Source: an uncultured Alloprevotella sp. (GTDB taxonomy: Bacteria; Bacteroidota; Bacteroidia; Bacteroidales; Bacteroidaceae). From it: 47,097 bases of DNA. This document shows positions 15,739-28,636 of the stretch, piece by piece. A program made the translations under genes and the position numbers. The notes under the pieces are model-generated. The model made no database searches. It was not told where the DNA came from and saw only the letters and a list, made by a program, of their open reading frames with translations. Each line of letters opens with the position of its first letter. Position 1 is the stretch's first letter. Location: NCBI GenBank assembly GCA_944322095.1, contig CALUNU010000016.1, positions 1 through 47,097 on the forward strand, given 5' to 3'.

Positions 15739-16923
15739 ATGGCTAAAGAACATTTTGAGCGTACCAAACCGCACGTAAACATCGGTACGATCGGTCACGT
15801 AGACCACGGTAAGACTACGTTGACTGCTGCCATTACGAAAGTGCTGGCAGAAAAGGGTTTCTCTGATGAGGTTAAGTCGTTTGACCAGATCGATAATGCT
15901 CCCGAGGAGAAGGAACGTGGTATCACGATTAATACTTCTCACGTAGAGTATGAAACCGCAAAGCGTCACTATGCGCACGTAGACTGCCCGGGTCACGCTG
16001 ACTATGTGAAGAACATGGTTACGGGTGCTGCTCAGATGGACGGTGCCATTATCGTAGTTGCTGCTACGGATGGTCCTATGCCTCAGACGCGCGAGCACAT
16101 CCTTTTGGCTCGTCAGGTGAACGTTCCCCGTCTGGTTGTGTTCTTGAATAAGTGCGACATGGTGGACGATGAGGAAATGCTCGAGCTCGTTGAAATGGAA
16201 ATGCGCGAGCTGCTTACGTCTTACGATTTCGAAGAAGATACGCCTATTATCCGTGGCTCTGCTCTTGGTGCCCTTAACGGTGTTGACAAGTGGGTTGACT
16301 CTGTTATGCAGCTGATGGACGCTGTCGACAGCTGGATTCAGGAGCCTGTTCGCGACAAGGATAAGCCTTTCTTGATGCCTGTTGAGGATGTGTTCTCAAT
16401 CACGGGTCGTGGTACGGTTGCTACCGGTCGTGTTGAGACGGGTGTTGTTAAGGTTGGCGACGAAGTTCAGATCCTCGGTCTGGGCGAAGACAAGAAGTCT
16501 GTCGTTACGGGTGTGGAAATGTTCCGCAAGATCCTCGACGAGGGCGAAGCTGGTGACAACGTTGGTCTTCTCCTTCGTGGTATTGATAAGAAGGAAATCA
16601 AGCGTGGTATGGTTATTACCCACCCGGGTGTGATCAAGCCTCACTCGAAGTTCAAGGCTTCTATCTACGTTCTGAAGAAAGAAGAAGGTGGTCGCCACAC
16701 TCCGTTTGGCAATAAGTACCGTCCTCAGTTCTATCTCCGTACGATGGACTGCACCGGTGAAATTCACTTGCCCGAAGGCGTAGAAATGGTTATGCCTGGT
16801 GATAACGTTGAGATCACGGTGGAACTGATCTACCCGGTAGCCCTCAACACGGGTCTGCGCTTCGCTATTCGTGAAGGTGGCCGCACGGTAGGTTCTGGTC
16901 AGATCACGGAAATCCTCGACTAA
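15739..16923 (+). CDS. tuf: Translation elongation factor Tu
   Basis: GTPase delivering aminoacyl-tRNA to the ribosome; 394 aa. GTP-binding motifs: GHVDHGKT (19-26), the switch II segment [16 protein letters not shown] near 137 and SAL near 175. Domains 2 and 3 are complete and end in [10 protein letters not shown]. Codon use is strongly biased to T-ending codons (GGT, CGT, GCT), unlike most other genes of the window, as expected for very high expression. Three tRNAs lie directly upstream and tRNA-Trp downstream. Confidence 0.98.
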   Translation: MAKEHFERTKPHVNIGTIGHVDHGKTTLTAAITKVLAEKGFSDEVKSFDQIDNAPEEKERGITINTSHVEYETAKRHYAHVDCPGHADYVKNMVTGAAQMDGAIIVVAATDGPMPQTREHILLARQVNVPRLVVFLNKCDMVDDEEMLELVEMEMRELLTSYDFEEDTPIIRGSALGALNGVDKWVDSVMQLMDAVDSWIQEPVRDKDKPFLMPVEDVFSITGRGTVATGRVETGVVKVGDEVQILGLGEDKKSVVTGVEMFRKILDEGEAGDNVGLLLRGIDKKEIKRGMVITHPGVIKPHSKFKASIYVLKKEEGGRHTPFGNKYRPQFYLRTMDCTGEIHLPEGVEMVMPGDNVEITVELIYPVALNTGLRFAIREGGRTVGSGQITEILD

Positions 16924-16950
16924 TCTAATAGAGAAGTAGAACAATAAATA

Positions 16951-16982
16951 AATATGAGTTCCCGCTAGGCGGGACTCATATT
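16951..16982 (+). terminator. Hairpin after tuf
   Basis: AATATGAGT plus CCCGC pairs with GCGGGACTCATATT around a TAG loop, with one bulged T. No poly-T tract follows and tRNA-Trp begins 3 bp later, so it may be a processing signal or weak terminator. Confidence 0.6.
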
Positions 16983-16984
16983 CT

Positions 16985-17057
16985 ACGGGAATAGCTCAGT
17001 CGGTAGAGCACTGGTCTCCAAAACCAGGTGTCGGGAGTTCGAGCCTCTCTTCCCGTG
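16985..17057 (+). tRNA. tRNA-Trp (CCA)
   Basis: Acceptor ACGGGAA pairs with TTCCCGT, discriminator G. The anticodon arm CTGGTCTCCAAAACCAG carries CCA. It sits between tuf and secE, a common bacterial arrangement. Confidence 0.95.
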
Positions 17058-17073
17058 CTAACAAGAAGAAGCG

Positions 17074-17268
17074 ATGTTGAAAACATTCATCACATATTGT
17101 AAAGATTCTTACGAGGAATTGGCACATAAAACTACGTGGCCTTCCCGTGCTGAGCTGACGCGCAGCGCGATTGTTGTGCTTGTCGCTTCCATCATTATAG
17201 CACTGATCGTGTTTGCGGAGGATTCTATATTCGAATTTTTGATGAATTTCATTTACAGCGCAAGCTAA
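17074..17268 (+). CDS. secE: Preprotein translocase subunit SecE
   Basis: Small clamp subunit of the SecYEG channel, 64 aa. An amphipathic N-terminal part with the conserved KTTWPSRAEL is followed by one transmembrane helix (AIVVLVASIIIALIVFA). This is the short single-helix form. It lies between tRNA-Trp and nusG. Confidence 0.95.
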   Translation: MLKTFITYCKDSYEELAHKTTWPSRAELTRSAIVVLVASIIIALIVFAEDSIFEFLMNFIYSAS

Positions 17269-17280
17269 ACATTTTCTCTG

Positions 17281-17820
17281 ATGGCAGAAGTTGAAATGTC
17301 GTGGTACGTTTTGCGTGCCATTAGTGGGAAAGAAGGCAAAGTAAAGGAATACATCGACGCCGAAATCAAAAATGGACGCTTGGGCGGTCTCGTATCGCAA
17401 GTGCTCATACCGACAGAAAAGGTGTACCAAGTGCGCGGTGGTAAGCGCGTGCTGAAGGAACGCAATTATCTGCCGGGCTATGTTTTGGTGGAAGCAAAGC
17501 TTGTCGGAGAGATAGCTCACGAATTGCGCAATACACCGAATGTGTTGGGTTTTTTGGGTGGTCTTGACAATCCGACTCCTTTGCGTCAAAGCGAAGTAAA
17601 CAGAATCCTTGGAAAAGTGGACGAGGTTCAGGAAGATGCTCCAGAAATCGTTCCCTTTACCTTGGGCGAAGCTGTGAAGGTTAACAACGGACCTTTCAGT
17701 GGCTTTTCTGGCGTGATAGAAGAAATCAATGCCGAGAAGAGAACCTTGAAAGTGTCGGTTAAGGTCTTTGGGCGTAATACCCCGTTGACCTTGAAGTTTA
17801 TGGAAGTGGAGAAGGAGTAG
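17281..17820 (+). CDS. nusG: Transcription termination/antitermination protein NusG
   Basis: Couples RNA polymerase to Rho or the ribosome; 179 aa. The N-terminal NGN domain contains WYVLRAISGKEGKVKEYID and NYLPGYVLVEAKL; the C-terminal KOW domain contains GEAVKVNNGPFSGFSGVIEE. It begins 12 bp after secE and precedes rplK, the standard order. Confidence 0.96.
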   Translation: MAEVEMSWYVLRAISGKEGKVKEYIDAEIKNGRLGGLVSQVLIPTEKVYQVRGGKRVLKERNYLPGYVLVEAKLVGEIAHELRNTPNVLGFLGGLDNPTPLRQSEVNRILGKVDEVQEDAPEIVPFTLGEAVKVNNGPFSGFSGVIEEINAEKRTLKVSVKVFGRNTPLTLKFMEVEKE

Positions 17821-17877
17821 AGGTAAATTGTTACGTGCCTGTTCTCTTTTTCCATACAACAAACAAAACAAAAAACA

Positions 17878-18318
17878 ATGGCTAAAGAAGTTGCTGGATT
17901 AATCAAATTACAGATTAAGGGTGGCGCTGCAAATCCTTCCCCTCCCGTGGGTCCTGCCCTCGGTTCAAAGGGTATCAATATCATGGATTTCTGCAAGCAG
18001 TTCAATGCCAGGACGCAGGAAAAGGCTGGTAAGGTACTTCCTGTTGTCATTACTTACTATAATGACAAGTCCTTTACTTTCGAAGTAAAGACGCCTCCTG
18101 TTGCCATTCAACTGCTCGAAGCCACCAAAAAGAAAAGTGGTTCAGCGCAGCCGAACCGTACAAAGATTGCTGAGGTGACGTGGGATCAAGTACGTGCCAT
18201 CGCACAAGACAAAATGCCCGACCTCAACTGCTTTACGGTGGAAGCTGCTATGAAGCTCGTCGCCGGCACTGCTCGTAGCATGGGTATCACCGTCAAGGGA
18301 GACTTCCCCGGAGAATAA
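17878..18318 (+). CDS. rplK: 50S ribosomal protein L11
   Basis: Component of the GTPase-associated centre, binding 23S rRNA; 146 aa. The N-terminus shows [20 protein letters not shown] with the proline pair typical of L11, and the C-terminal RNA-binding domain contains [20 protein letters not shown]. First ribosomal protein gene of the operon. Confidence 0.97.
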   Translation: MAKEVAGLIKLQIKGGAANPSPPVGPALGSKGINIMDFCKQFNARTQEKAGKVLPVVITYYNDKSFTFEVKTPPVAIQLLEATKKKSGSAQPNRTKIAEVTWDQVRAIAQDKMPDLNCFTVEAAMKLVAGTARSMGITVKGDFPGE

Positions 18319-18339
18319 TTTTAAAACTTCAATTGAACA

Positions 18340-19038
18340 ATGACTAAACTGACAAAGAATCAAAAGTTAGTAGCTGGTAAGATTGAAGCAGGGAAGGCTT
18401 ATACCTTGAAAGAGGCTGCCAGCTTGGTGAAGGAAATCACAACTACCAAGTTTGATGCTTCGCTCGACATTGACGTTCGTTTGGGCGTTGACCCGCGTAA
18501 AGCGAACCAGATGGTGAGAGGTGTGGTTTCTCTGCCGAACGGAACAGGTAAGACTGTGCGCGTGCTTTGCTTGTGCACCCCCGATATGGAAGCTGCTGCC
18601 AAAGAGGCTGGCGCTGACTATGTGGGTCTGGACGAATATATCGAAAAGATTAAAGGAGGATGGACTGATGTTGATGTCATCATTACGATGCCTGCCATCA
18701 TGGGTAAGATCGGTGCTCTCGGCCGCGTGCTGGGTCCCCGTGGCTTGATGCCTAACCCCAAGAGTGGTACGGTGACGATGGATGTCGCAAAAGCAATCCG
18801 CGAGGTTAAGCAGGGTAAGATAGACTTTAAGGTAGATAAGGCTGGTATTGTACACGCTTCTATCGGTAAGGTTTCTTTCACGCCCGAACAGATCGCTGGA
18901 AATGCAAAAGAATTCATCTCTACGATAATCAAACTGAAACCTGCTGCTGCCAAGGGTACGTATATCAAGAGCATTTATCTCTCCTCTACGATGAGCAAGG
19001 GTATCAAGATTGACCCGAAGTCTTTTGAGGAAAATTAA
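18340..19038 (+). CDS. rplA: 50S ribosomal protein L1
   Basis: L1-stalk protein and, in many bacteria, translational repressor of the L11-L1 mRNA; 232 aa. Diagnostic stretches are [19 protein letters not shown] and the C-terminal [15 protein letters not shown]. Whether an L1-binding mimic of 23S rRNA exists in this leader could not be established by eye. Confidence 0.97.
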   Translation: MTKLTKNQKLVAGKIEAGKAYTLKEAASLVKEITTTKFDASLDIDVRLGVDPRKANQMVRGVVSLPNGTGKTVRVLCLCTPDMEAAAKEAGADYVGLDEYIEKIKGGWTDVDVIITMPAIMGKIGALGRVLGPRGLMPNPKSGTVTMDVAKAIREVKQGKIDFKVDKAGIVHASIGKVSFTPEQIAGNAKEFISTIIKLKPAAAKGTYIKSIYLSSTMSKGIKIDPKSFEEN

Positions 19039-19050
19039 TCGGAATGTAGC

Positions 19051-19569
19051 ATGAAAAAAGAAGATAAAGCTTTAGTCATCGAGCACATCGGTGAGACTTT
19101 GAAGGAATATGCGCACTTCTACTTGGTAGATGTGACGGGAATGAACGCTGCCGCCACGAGTCAGCTGAGAAGAAAGTGTTTCGGCGCGGACATCAAGATG
19201 ATGGTCGTAAAGAATACTTTGCTTCACAAGGCCTTTGAAGCAGCAGAAATTGATTACTCGCCTCTTTATGATGTATTGAAAGGAACAACGGCTGTGTTCT
19301 TCTGTAATACGGCCAACGTACCTGCCAAACTGATTAAAGAAGTTGGTAAGGAAGGTGTGCCCACCTTGAAGGCTGCATATGCAGAAGAAGGCTTCTACGT
19401 GGGTGCTGATCAGCTGGAAACACTCTGCGCCATCAAGAGCAAGAACGAGCTCATTGCCGAAGTGGTTTCGCTGCTGCAATCTCCTGCCAAGAATGTGGTT
19501 TCTGCTTTGCAGTCCGCAGGACAGACCATTCATGGCGTATTGAAAACGTTGGGTGAACGTCCCGAATAA
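19051..19569 (+). CDS. rplJ: 50S ribosomal protein L10
   Basis: Stalk base protein that binds L7/L12 dimers; 172 aa. It begins MKKEDKALVIEHIGETLKEY and contains MMVVKNTLLHKAFEAAE; the C-terminal helix binding L7/L12 is present (LQSAGQTIHGVLKTLGER). Starts 12 bp after rplA. Confidence 0.96.
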   Translation: MKKEDKALVIEHIGETLKEYAHFYLVDVTGMNAAATSQLRRKCFGADIKMMVVKNTLLHKAFEAAEIDYSPLYDVLKGTTAVFFCNTANVPAKLIKEVGKEGVPTLKAAYAEEGFYVGADQLETLCAIKSKNELIAEVVSLLQSPAKNVVSALQSAGQTIHGVLKTLGERPE

Positions 19570-19618
19570 ATCGTTCAATCGTAAATCACAAGAATAAAAA
19601 CAATAAACAGTTAATAAA

Positions 19619-19996
19619 ATGGCAGATATCAAAGCTATTGCAGAAGAATTGGTTAATTTGACTGTAAAGGAAGTAAACGAGTTGGCAACGATCCTTAAGG
19701 ATGAGTATGGCATCGAACCCGCTGCAGCCGCTGTTGCTGTAGCCGCAGGTCCTGCTGCCGGTGGTGCAGCTGCTGCTGAGGAGAAGACGGCTTTTGACGT
19801 CGTTCTGAAGAGCGCTGGTGCTGCTAAGCTGCAGGTCGTTAAGGCCGTTAAGGAAGCTTGTGGCCTCGGTTTGAAGGAAGCTAAGGATCTCGTTGATGGT
19901 GCCCCCAGCAAGCTGAAGGAAGGCGTTGCCAAGGAAGAGGCTGAAGCCTTGAAGAAGGCTCTCGAAGAGGCTGGTGCCGAAGTCGAGATTGCTTAA
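19619..19996 (+). CDS. rplL: 50S ribosomal protein L7/L12
   Basis: Stalk protein recruiting translation factors; 125 aa. An N-terminal dimerisation region, an Ala/Gly-rich hinge (residues about 36-55) and the C-terminal domain with [19 protein letters not shown] are all normal. It is followed by a strong hairpin before rpoB. Confidence 0.97.
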   Translation: MADIKAIAEELVNLTVKEVNELATILKDEYGIEPAAAAVAVAAGPAAGGAAAAEEKTAFDVVLKSAGAAKLQVVKAVKEACGLGLKEAKDLVDGAPSKLKEGVAKEEAEALKKALEEAGAEVEIA

Positions 19997-20021
19997 AAAG
20001 AGCTTTACCATATCGAATATG

Positions 20022-20059
20022 GGTTAAGGATCCTCTGGTAGAGGGTTCTTAACCTTTTT
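20022..20059 (+). terminator. Terminator/attenuator between rplL and rpoB
   Basis: GGTTAAGGATCCTCT (20022-20036) pairs with AGAGGGTTCTTAACC (20040-20054) with two G-U wobbles and a GGT loop, followed by TTTTT. It is a textbook intrinsic terminator. As rpoB has no obvious separate promoter, partial termination is the likely role, by analogy with the rplL-rpoB attenuator of E. coli. Confidence 0.85.
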
Positions 20060-20095
20060 GTGTCTTTCAAACAGGGTTCAATAAACAACTACCGA

Positions 20096-23000
20096 ATGTC
20101 GTCCAAAGTTATCAACCAAAGAGTAAACTTCGCATCTGTAAAGAATCCGATGCCCTACCCAGATTTTCTGGATGTGCAGTTGAAGTCGTTCAAAGATTTC
20201 CTGCAGCTCGATACGCCTTCCGAGTTGCGCAAGAATGACGGCTTGTACAAGGTCTTTGCAGAAAACTTCCCCATCGCCGACACACGTAATAATTTTGTGT
20301 TGGAGTTCTTGGATTATTACATCGACCCGCCCCGCTATACCATTCAGGAGTGCTTGGAGCGCGGTTTGTCATACAGCGTACCTTTAAAGGCCAAACTGAA
20401 ACTCTATTGTACCGACCCTGACCACGAAGATTTTGATACGGTGGTGCAGGACGTCTTTTTGGGGCCGATACCTTACATGACGGACAATGGAACGTTCATT
20501 ATTAATGGTGCAGAGCGTGTAGTTGTTTCTCAGTTGCATCGTTCGCCCGGAGTATTCTTCGGTTCCAGCGTTCATGCCAACGGTACGCAGCTTTATTCGG
20601 CACGTATCATACCTTTCAAGGGATCTTGGATTGAGTTTGCGACGGACATCAACAATGTGATGTACGCTTATATCGACAGAAAGAAGAAACTTCCTGTCAC
20701 CACCTTGTTGCGTGCCATTGGTTATGAGTCGGATAAAGAAATTCTCCAAATATTCAATCTGGCAGAAGAGGTAAAAGTCAATAAGACCAACCTGAAGAAA
20801 GTGTTGGGCCGCCGTTTGGCCGCACGTGTGCTCAAAAGCTGGGTTGAAGACTTTGCCGACGAGGACACCGGTGAGGTTGTTACCATCGAGCGTAACGAGG
20901 TAATTCTCGAACGCGAGACGGTATTGGAGGCCGAACACATCGATCAAATTATGGAGAGCGGCGTACAGTCCATCCTCATCCACCATGAGGAAGAGGCTGT
21001 GTCGGATTATTCCATCATCTTCAATACGCTGCAAAAGGACCCCTGCAACTCTGAAAAGGAGGCCGTCCTGTTTATATATCGTCAGCTACGAAATGCAGAC
21101 CCTGCCGATGATGCAAGCGCCCGCGAAGTCATTAACAACCTTTTCTTCTCGGAGAAACGATACGATTTGGGAGAAGTAGGCCGTTATCGTATCAATAAGA
21201 AACTCGGGCTCGACACAGACATCTCTGTTCGCGTGCTGACGCGCGAAGATATCATCGAGATTATAAAGTATCTGGTTGAGCTTATCAATTCGAAGGCCAC
21301 CGTCGACGACATCGACCATTTGAGTAACCGTCGCGTGCGTACCGTAGGCGAGCAGCTCTCCAATCAGTTTGCCATAGGTCTGGCCCGTATGAGCCGTACC
21401 ATCCGCGAGCGCATGAATGTGCGCGACAACGAGGTGTTTACGCCGACCGACCTTATTAATGCCAAGACGATTTCTTCTGTTATCAATTCGTTCTTTGGCA
21501 CGAATGCCTTGTCGCAGTTTATGGATCAGACGAACCCGCTGGCCGAAGTGACGCACAAGCGCCGTCTGTCGGCCCTGGGTCCCGGTGGTCTTTCGCGCGA
21601 GCGAGCAGGTTTCGAGGTGCGCGACGTACATTATACGCACTACGGCCGTCTCTGCCCGATCGAGTCGCCAGAAGGTCCTAACATCGGTCTGATCTCTTCG
21701 CTTTGTGTGTATGCCAAGATCAACGAACTGGGCTTCATTGAGACGCCTTATCGGAAAGTGGCCGACTCGAAGGTCGATCTCGACAACGATCACGTTATCT
21801 ATTTGAGCGCCGAGGAAGAAGAGGGCAAAATCATTGGTCAGGGTAATGCACCGCTGAACGATGACGGCAGCTTCATCCGCGATCGTGTGAAGTGTCGTCA
21901 GGACGCAGACTACCCTGTTGTGCCCCCTTCGCAGGTCGACTTGATGGATGTGGCTCCGCAGCAGATTGCGTCCATTGCCGCCTCGTTGATTCCTTTCTTG
22001 GAGCACGACGATGCCCACCGCGCATTGATGGGATCGAACATGATGCGCCAGGCAGTACCTTTGATTCGTTCTGAAGCGCCTATTGTCGGAACGGGCATTG
22101 AGAAACAGGTGTGCGAAGACTCGCGTACGATGATTACTGCCGAAGGCGAGGGCGTCATAGAATATGTAGACGCTACGACCATCCGCATTGCCTACGATCG
22201 CTCCGAAGAAGAGGACTTCATCAGCTTTGAACCCGCTGTCAAGGAGTATCAGATACCGAAGTTCCGCCGTACGAACCAGAACATGACCATCGACCTCCGT
22301 CCTATCTGCGAGGTAGGGCAGCGTGTTAAGGCCGGCGACATCTTGACCGAAGGATACGCCACGGAGAAAGGCGAACTGGCCCTCGGCCGCAACCTCCTGG
22401 TGGCATACATGCCGTGGAAGGGATACAACTACGAGGACGCCATTGTGCTCAACGAGCGCATGGTGCGCGAGGATATTCTTACTTCGGTGCATGTCGATGA
22501 GTTCTCGCTGGAAGTACGCGAGACGAAGCGAGGCATGGAAGAGCTTACCAACGACATTCCCAACGTCAGTGAGGACGCCACGAAGGATCTGGACGAAAAT
22601 GGTATCATCCGCATCGGTGCCCGCGTGCGTCCCGGCGACATACTTATCGGTAAGATTACGCCGAAGGGCGAGAGCGATCCTACGCCCGAAGAGAAGTTGC
22701 TTCGTGCCATCTTCGGCGATAAGGCAGGAGATGTCAAGGACGCTTCGCTCAAAGCCAACCCTTCGCTTTCGGGTGTCATCATCGGCAAGCGACTTTTTTC
22801 CAAGGCCATCAAGACGCGCGCCTCGAAGGCAGCAGATAAGGTGACACTCCAAAAATTGGACGACAACTTTGCCAAGGAAACGGAGGAACTGAAATCGCTG
22901 ATGATCGACAAGCTGCTTGTGCTCACCAAGGATAAGCTTTCCATGGGCATCAAGGACAATGTCGGCGCCGAAGTCATCGCCAAGGATGCCAAATTCAGCA

Positions 23001-23908
23001 AGTCGTTGCTTGCCGGTATCGATTTCACCTCGGTGCAGCTGAGCAATTGGACGGACGACGAGCATACCAACGGGCTTATCCGTCGCCTCGTCATCAACTA
23101 TTTGAAGAAATACAACCTGATGGATGCAGCCCTGAAGCGCAAGAAGTTTGCCATCACCATCGGCGACGAGCTTCCCTCGGGCATCATTCAAATGGCCAAG
23201 GTCTATGTGGCCAAGAAGCGTAAGATCAGCGTCGGCGACAAGATGGCCGGCCGTCACGGCAACAAGGGTATCGTTTCCAAGATCGTACGTCAGGAGGACA
23301 TGCCTTTCCTGGCCGACGGAACGCCCGTCGACATCGTGCTCAACCCGCTCGGTGTGCCTTCGCGTATGAACATCGGTCAGATTTTCGAGACGGTGCTCGG
23401 CGCAGCCGGCAAGAAGCTCGGAGTCAAGTTCGCCACGCCTATTTTCGACGGCGCCAAGCTCGAAGACCTTTGCGAGTGGACCGACAAGGCCGGCCTGCCC
23501 CGCTATTGTTCCACGCAGCTCTTCGACGGAGCTACGGGCGAACCGTTCGACCAGAAAGCCACGGTCGGCGTCACCTACATGCTGAAGCTCGGCCACATGG
23601 TCGAGGACAAGATGCACGCCCGCTCCATCGGACCGTACTCTCTCATCACGCAGCAGCCGCTCGGTGGTAAGGCTCAGTTTGGTGGTCAGCGTTTCGGAGA
23701 GATGGAAGTCTGGGCCATCGAGGCATTCGGTGCTTCGCATGTGCTTCAAGAGATTCTTACCATCAAGTCCGACGACGTGGTGGGCCGTTCCAAGGCATAC
23801 GAGGCCATCGTCAAGGGCGACAACATGCCCACGCCGGGCATTCCCGAGTCGCTCAACGTGCTCTTGCACGAGTTGCGCGGATTAGGTCTCAGTGTGACGC
23901 TCGATTAA
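20096..23908 (+). CDS. rpoB: DNA-directed RNA polymerase subunit beta
   Basis: Catalytic core subunit of RNA polymerase; 1270 aa from [14 protein letters not shown], the usual Bacteroidales N-terminus. A longer frame from a GTG at 20060 would start inside the terminator T-run and is rejected. The rifampicin pocket ([20 protein letters not shown], then [14 protein letters not shown], about residues 465-500) has the sensitive-type Asp, His and Ser. Later conserved blocks include [12 protein letters not shown] and the C-terminal [18 protein letters not shown]. Codon use drifts from T-ending near the 5' end to C-ending near the 3' end. Confidence 0.98.
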   Translation: MSSKVINQRVNFASVKNPMPYPDFLDVQLKSFKDFLQLDTPSELRKNDGLYKVFAENFPIADTRNNFVLEFLDYYIDPPRYTIQECLERGLSYSVPLKAKLKLYCTDPDHEDFDTVVQDVFLGPIPYMTDNGTFIINGAERVVVSQLHRSPGVFFGSSVHANGTQLYSARIIPFKGSWIEFATDINNVMYAYIDRKKKLPVTTLLRAIGYESDKEILQIFNLAEEVKVNKTNLKKVLGRRLAARVLKSWVEDFADEDTGEVVTIERNEVILERETVLEAEHIDQIMESGVQSILIHHEEEAVSDYSIIFNTLQKDPCNSEKEAVLFIYRQLRNADPADDASAREVINNLFFSEKRYDLGEVGRYRINKKLGLDTDISVRVLTREDIIEIIKYLVELINSKATVDDIDHLSNRRVRTVGEQLSNQFAIGLARMSRTIRERMNVRDNEVFTPTDLINAKTISSVINSFFGTNALSQFMDQTNPLAEVTHKRRLSALGPGGLSRERAGFEVRDVHYTHYGRLCPIESPEGPNIGLISSLCVYAKINELGFIETPYRKVADSKVDLDNDHVIYLSAEEEEGKIIGQGNAPLNDDGSFIRDRVKCRQDADYPVVPPSQVDLMDVAPQQIASIAASLIPFLEHDDAHRALMGSNMMRQAVPLIRSEAPIVGTGIEKQVCEDSRTMITAEGEGVIEYVDATTIRIAYDRSEEEDFISFEPAVKEYQIPKFRRTNQNMTIDLRPICEVGQRVKAGDILTEGYATEKGELALGRNLLVAYMPWKGYNYEDAIVLNERMVREDILTSVHVDEFSLEVRETKRGMEELTNDIPNVSEDATKDLDENGIIRIGARVRPGDILIGKITPKGESDPTPEEKLLRAIFGDKAGDVKDASLKANPSLSGVIIGKRLFSKAIKTRASKAADKVTLQKLDDNFAKETEELKSLMIDKLLVLTKDKLSMGIKDNVGAEVIAKDAKFSKSLLAGIDFTSVQLSNWTDDEHTNGLIRRLVINYLKKYNLMDAALKRKKFAITIGDELPSGIIQMAKVYVAKKRKISVGDKMAGRHGNKGIVSKIVRQEDMPFLADGTPVDIVLNPLGVPSRMNIGQIFETVLGAAGKKLGVKFATPIFDGAKLEDLCEWTDKAGLPRYCSTQLFDGATGEPFDQKATVGVTYMLKLGHMVEDKMHARSIGPYSLITQQPLGGKAQFGGQRFGEMEVWAIEAFGASHVLQEILTIKSDDVVGRSKAYEAIVKGDNMPTPGIPESLNVLLHELRGLGLSVTLD

Positions 23909-23947
23909 TAAAACGAAACTCTTTTCACAAATTACACATAGGAGAAT

Positions 23948-28201
<4,254 letters not shown>

Positions 28202-28227
28202 CCGCCCGGCCCCGACAGATAAACAGC

Positions 28228-28267
28228 AAGGAGGCGCATCCCGTTTGCGGGGTGCGCCTCCTTTTTT
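28228..28267 (+). terminator. Intrinsic terminator after rpoC
   Basis: AAGGAGGCGCATCCC pairs with GGGGTGCGCCTCCTT, followed by TTTT. Very strong stem closing the ribosomal-RNA polymerase operon. Confidence 0.9.
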
Positions 28268-28636
28268 GTGGTCTGTGTTTCTACATTGGCTGCGACGCAG
28301 CATTAATGTTCGTTTGTGCTTTCACCAGAAATGCTTTGTTGAGACATGAAAACGCGTCTCAGCGTTCGGCGCGTGGCGCAGCAGAAGTATCTGTCGGCCG
28401 TCGGTGATAATATATATGCACCTGGCGGGGCTTTGCACAGAGCGCTGAGATGCATTTTCATGTGTCTCCACATTTCGGCGTGCTTTCGTCGGCAGCTATG
28501 TTTACATGAAACCCACACAAATCCGCAGGTCATGCAAAAATGATTGGGTCTACGTTGCATTTTCTGCGTGCCCTGCGGATGCGTGTGGGTATGTCTTACA
28601 TTAACAGGCCGGCGCCGTTGCCGTTGGGGCGGGGCG
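28268..28636. other. Intergenic region with decayed palindromic element and 3' inverted repeat
   Basis: About 370 bp with no supported gene. It holds a degenerate copy of the GAGACGCGAT element (GAGACATGAA then ACGCGTCTC at 28341-28360, followed by TCTCAGCGTTCGGCGC shared with 34323-34338), a partial copy of GGCGGGGCTTTG near 28425, and the long inverted repeat at 28511-28590. Confidence 0.55.
28511..28590 (-). terminator. Long imperfect inverted repeat past BIg2 gene A
   Basis: ACCCACACAAATCCGCAGG pairs with CCTGCGGATGCGTGTGGGT (17 of 19), and the stem continues with CATGCAAAAATG against CATTTTCTGCGTG. It lies about 50-130 nt past the stop codon of the 957-aa gene. A structurally matching repeat of different sequence lies past the paralogue at 32213-32296. 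No T-run follows. Confidence 0.6.

Noticed and set aside
20060..20095. Extended rpoB start at a GTG
   Set aside because: It would begin at the end of the terminator T-run; the ATG at 20096 gives the usual Bacteroidales N-terminus.
21490..21600. Rifampicin-resistance mutation in rpoB
   Set aside because: The Asp, His and Ser positions of the rifampicin pocket are the sensitive-type residues.
21086..23869. A 927-codon open frame antisense to rpoB, and similar long antisense frames over rpoC, the receptor and the efflux genes
   Set aside because: They mirror the codon bias of highly conserved sense genes, are rich in Arg, His and Ala, and show no domain pattern or start signals.
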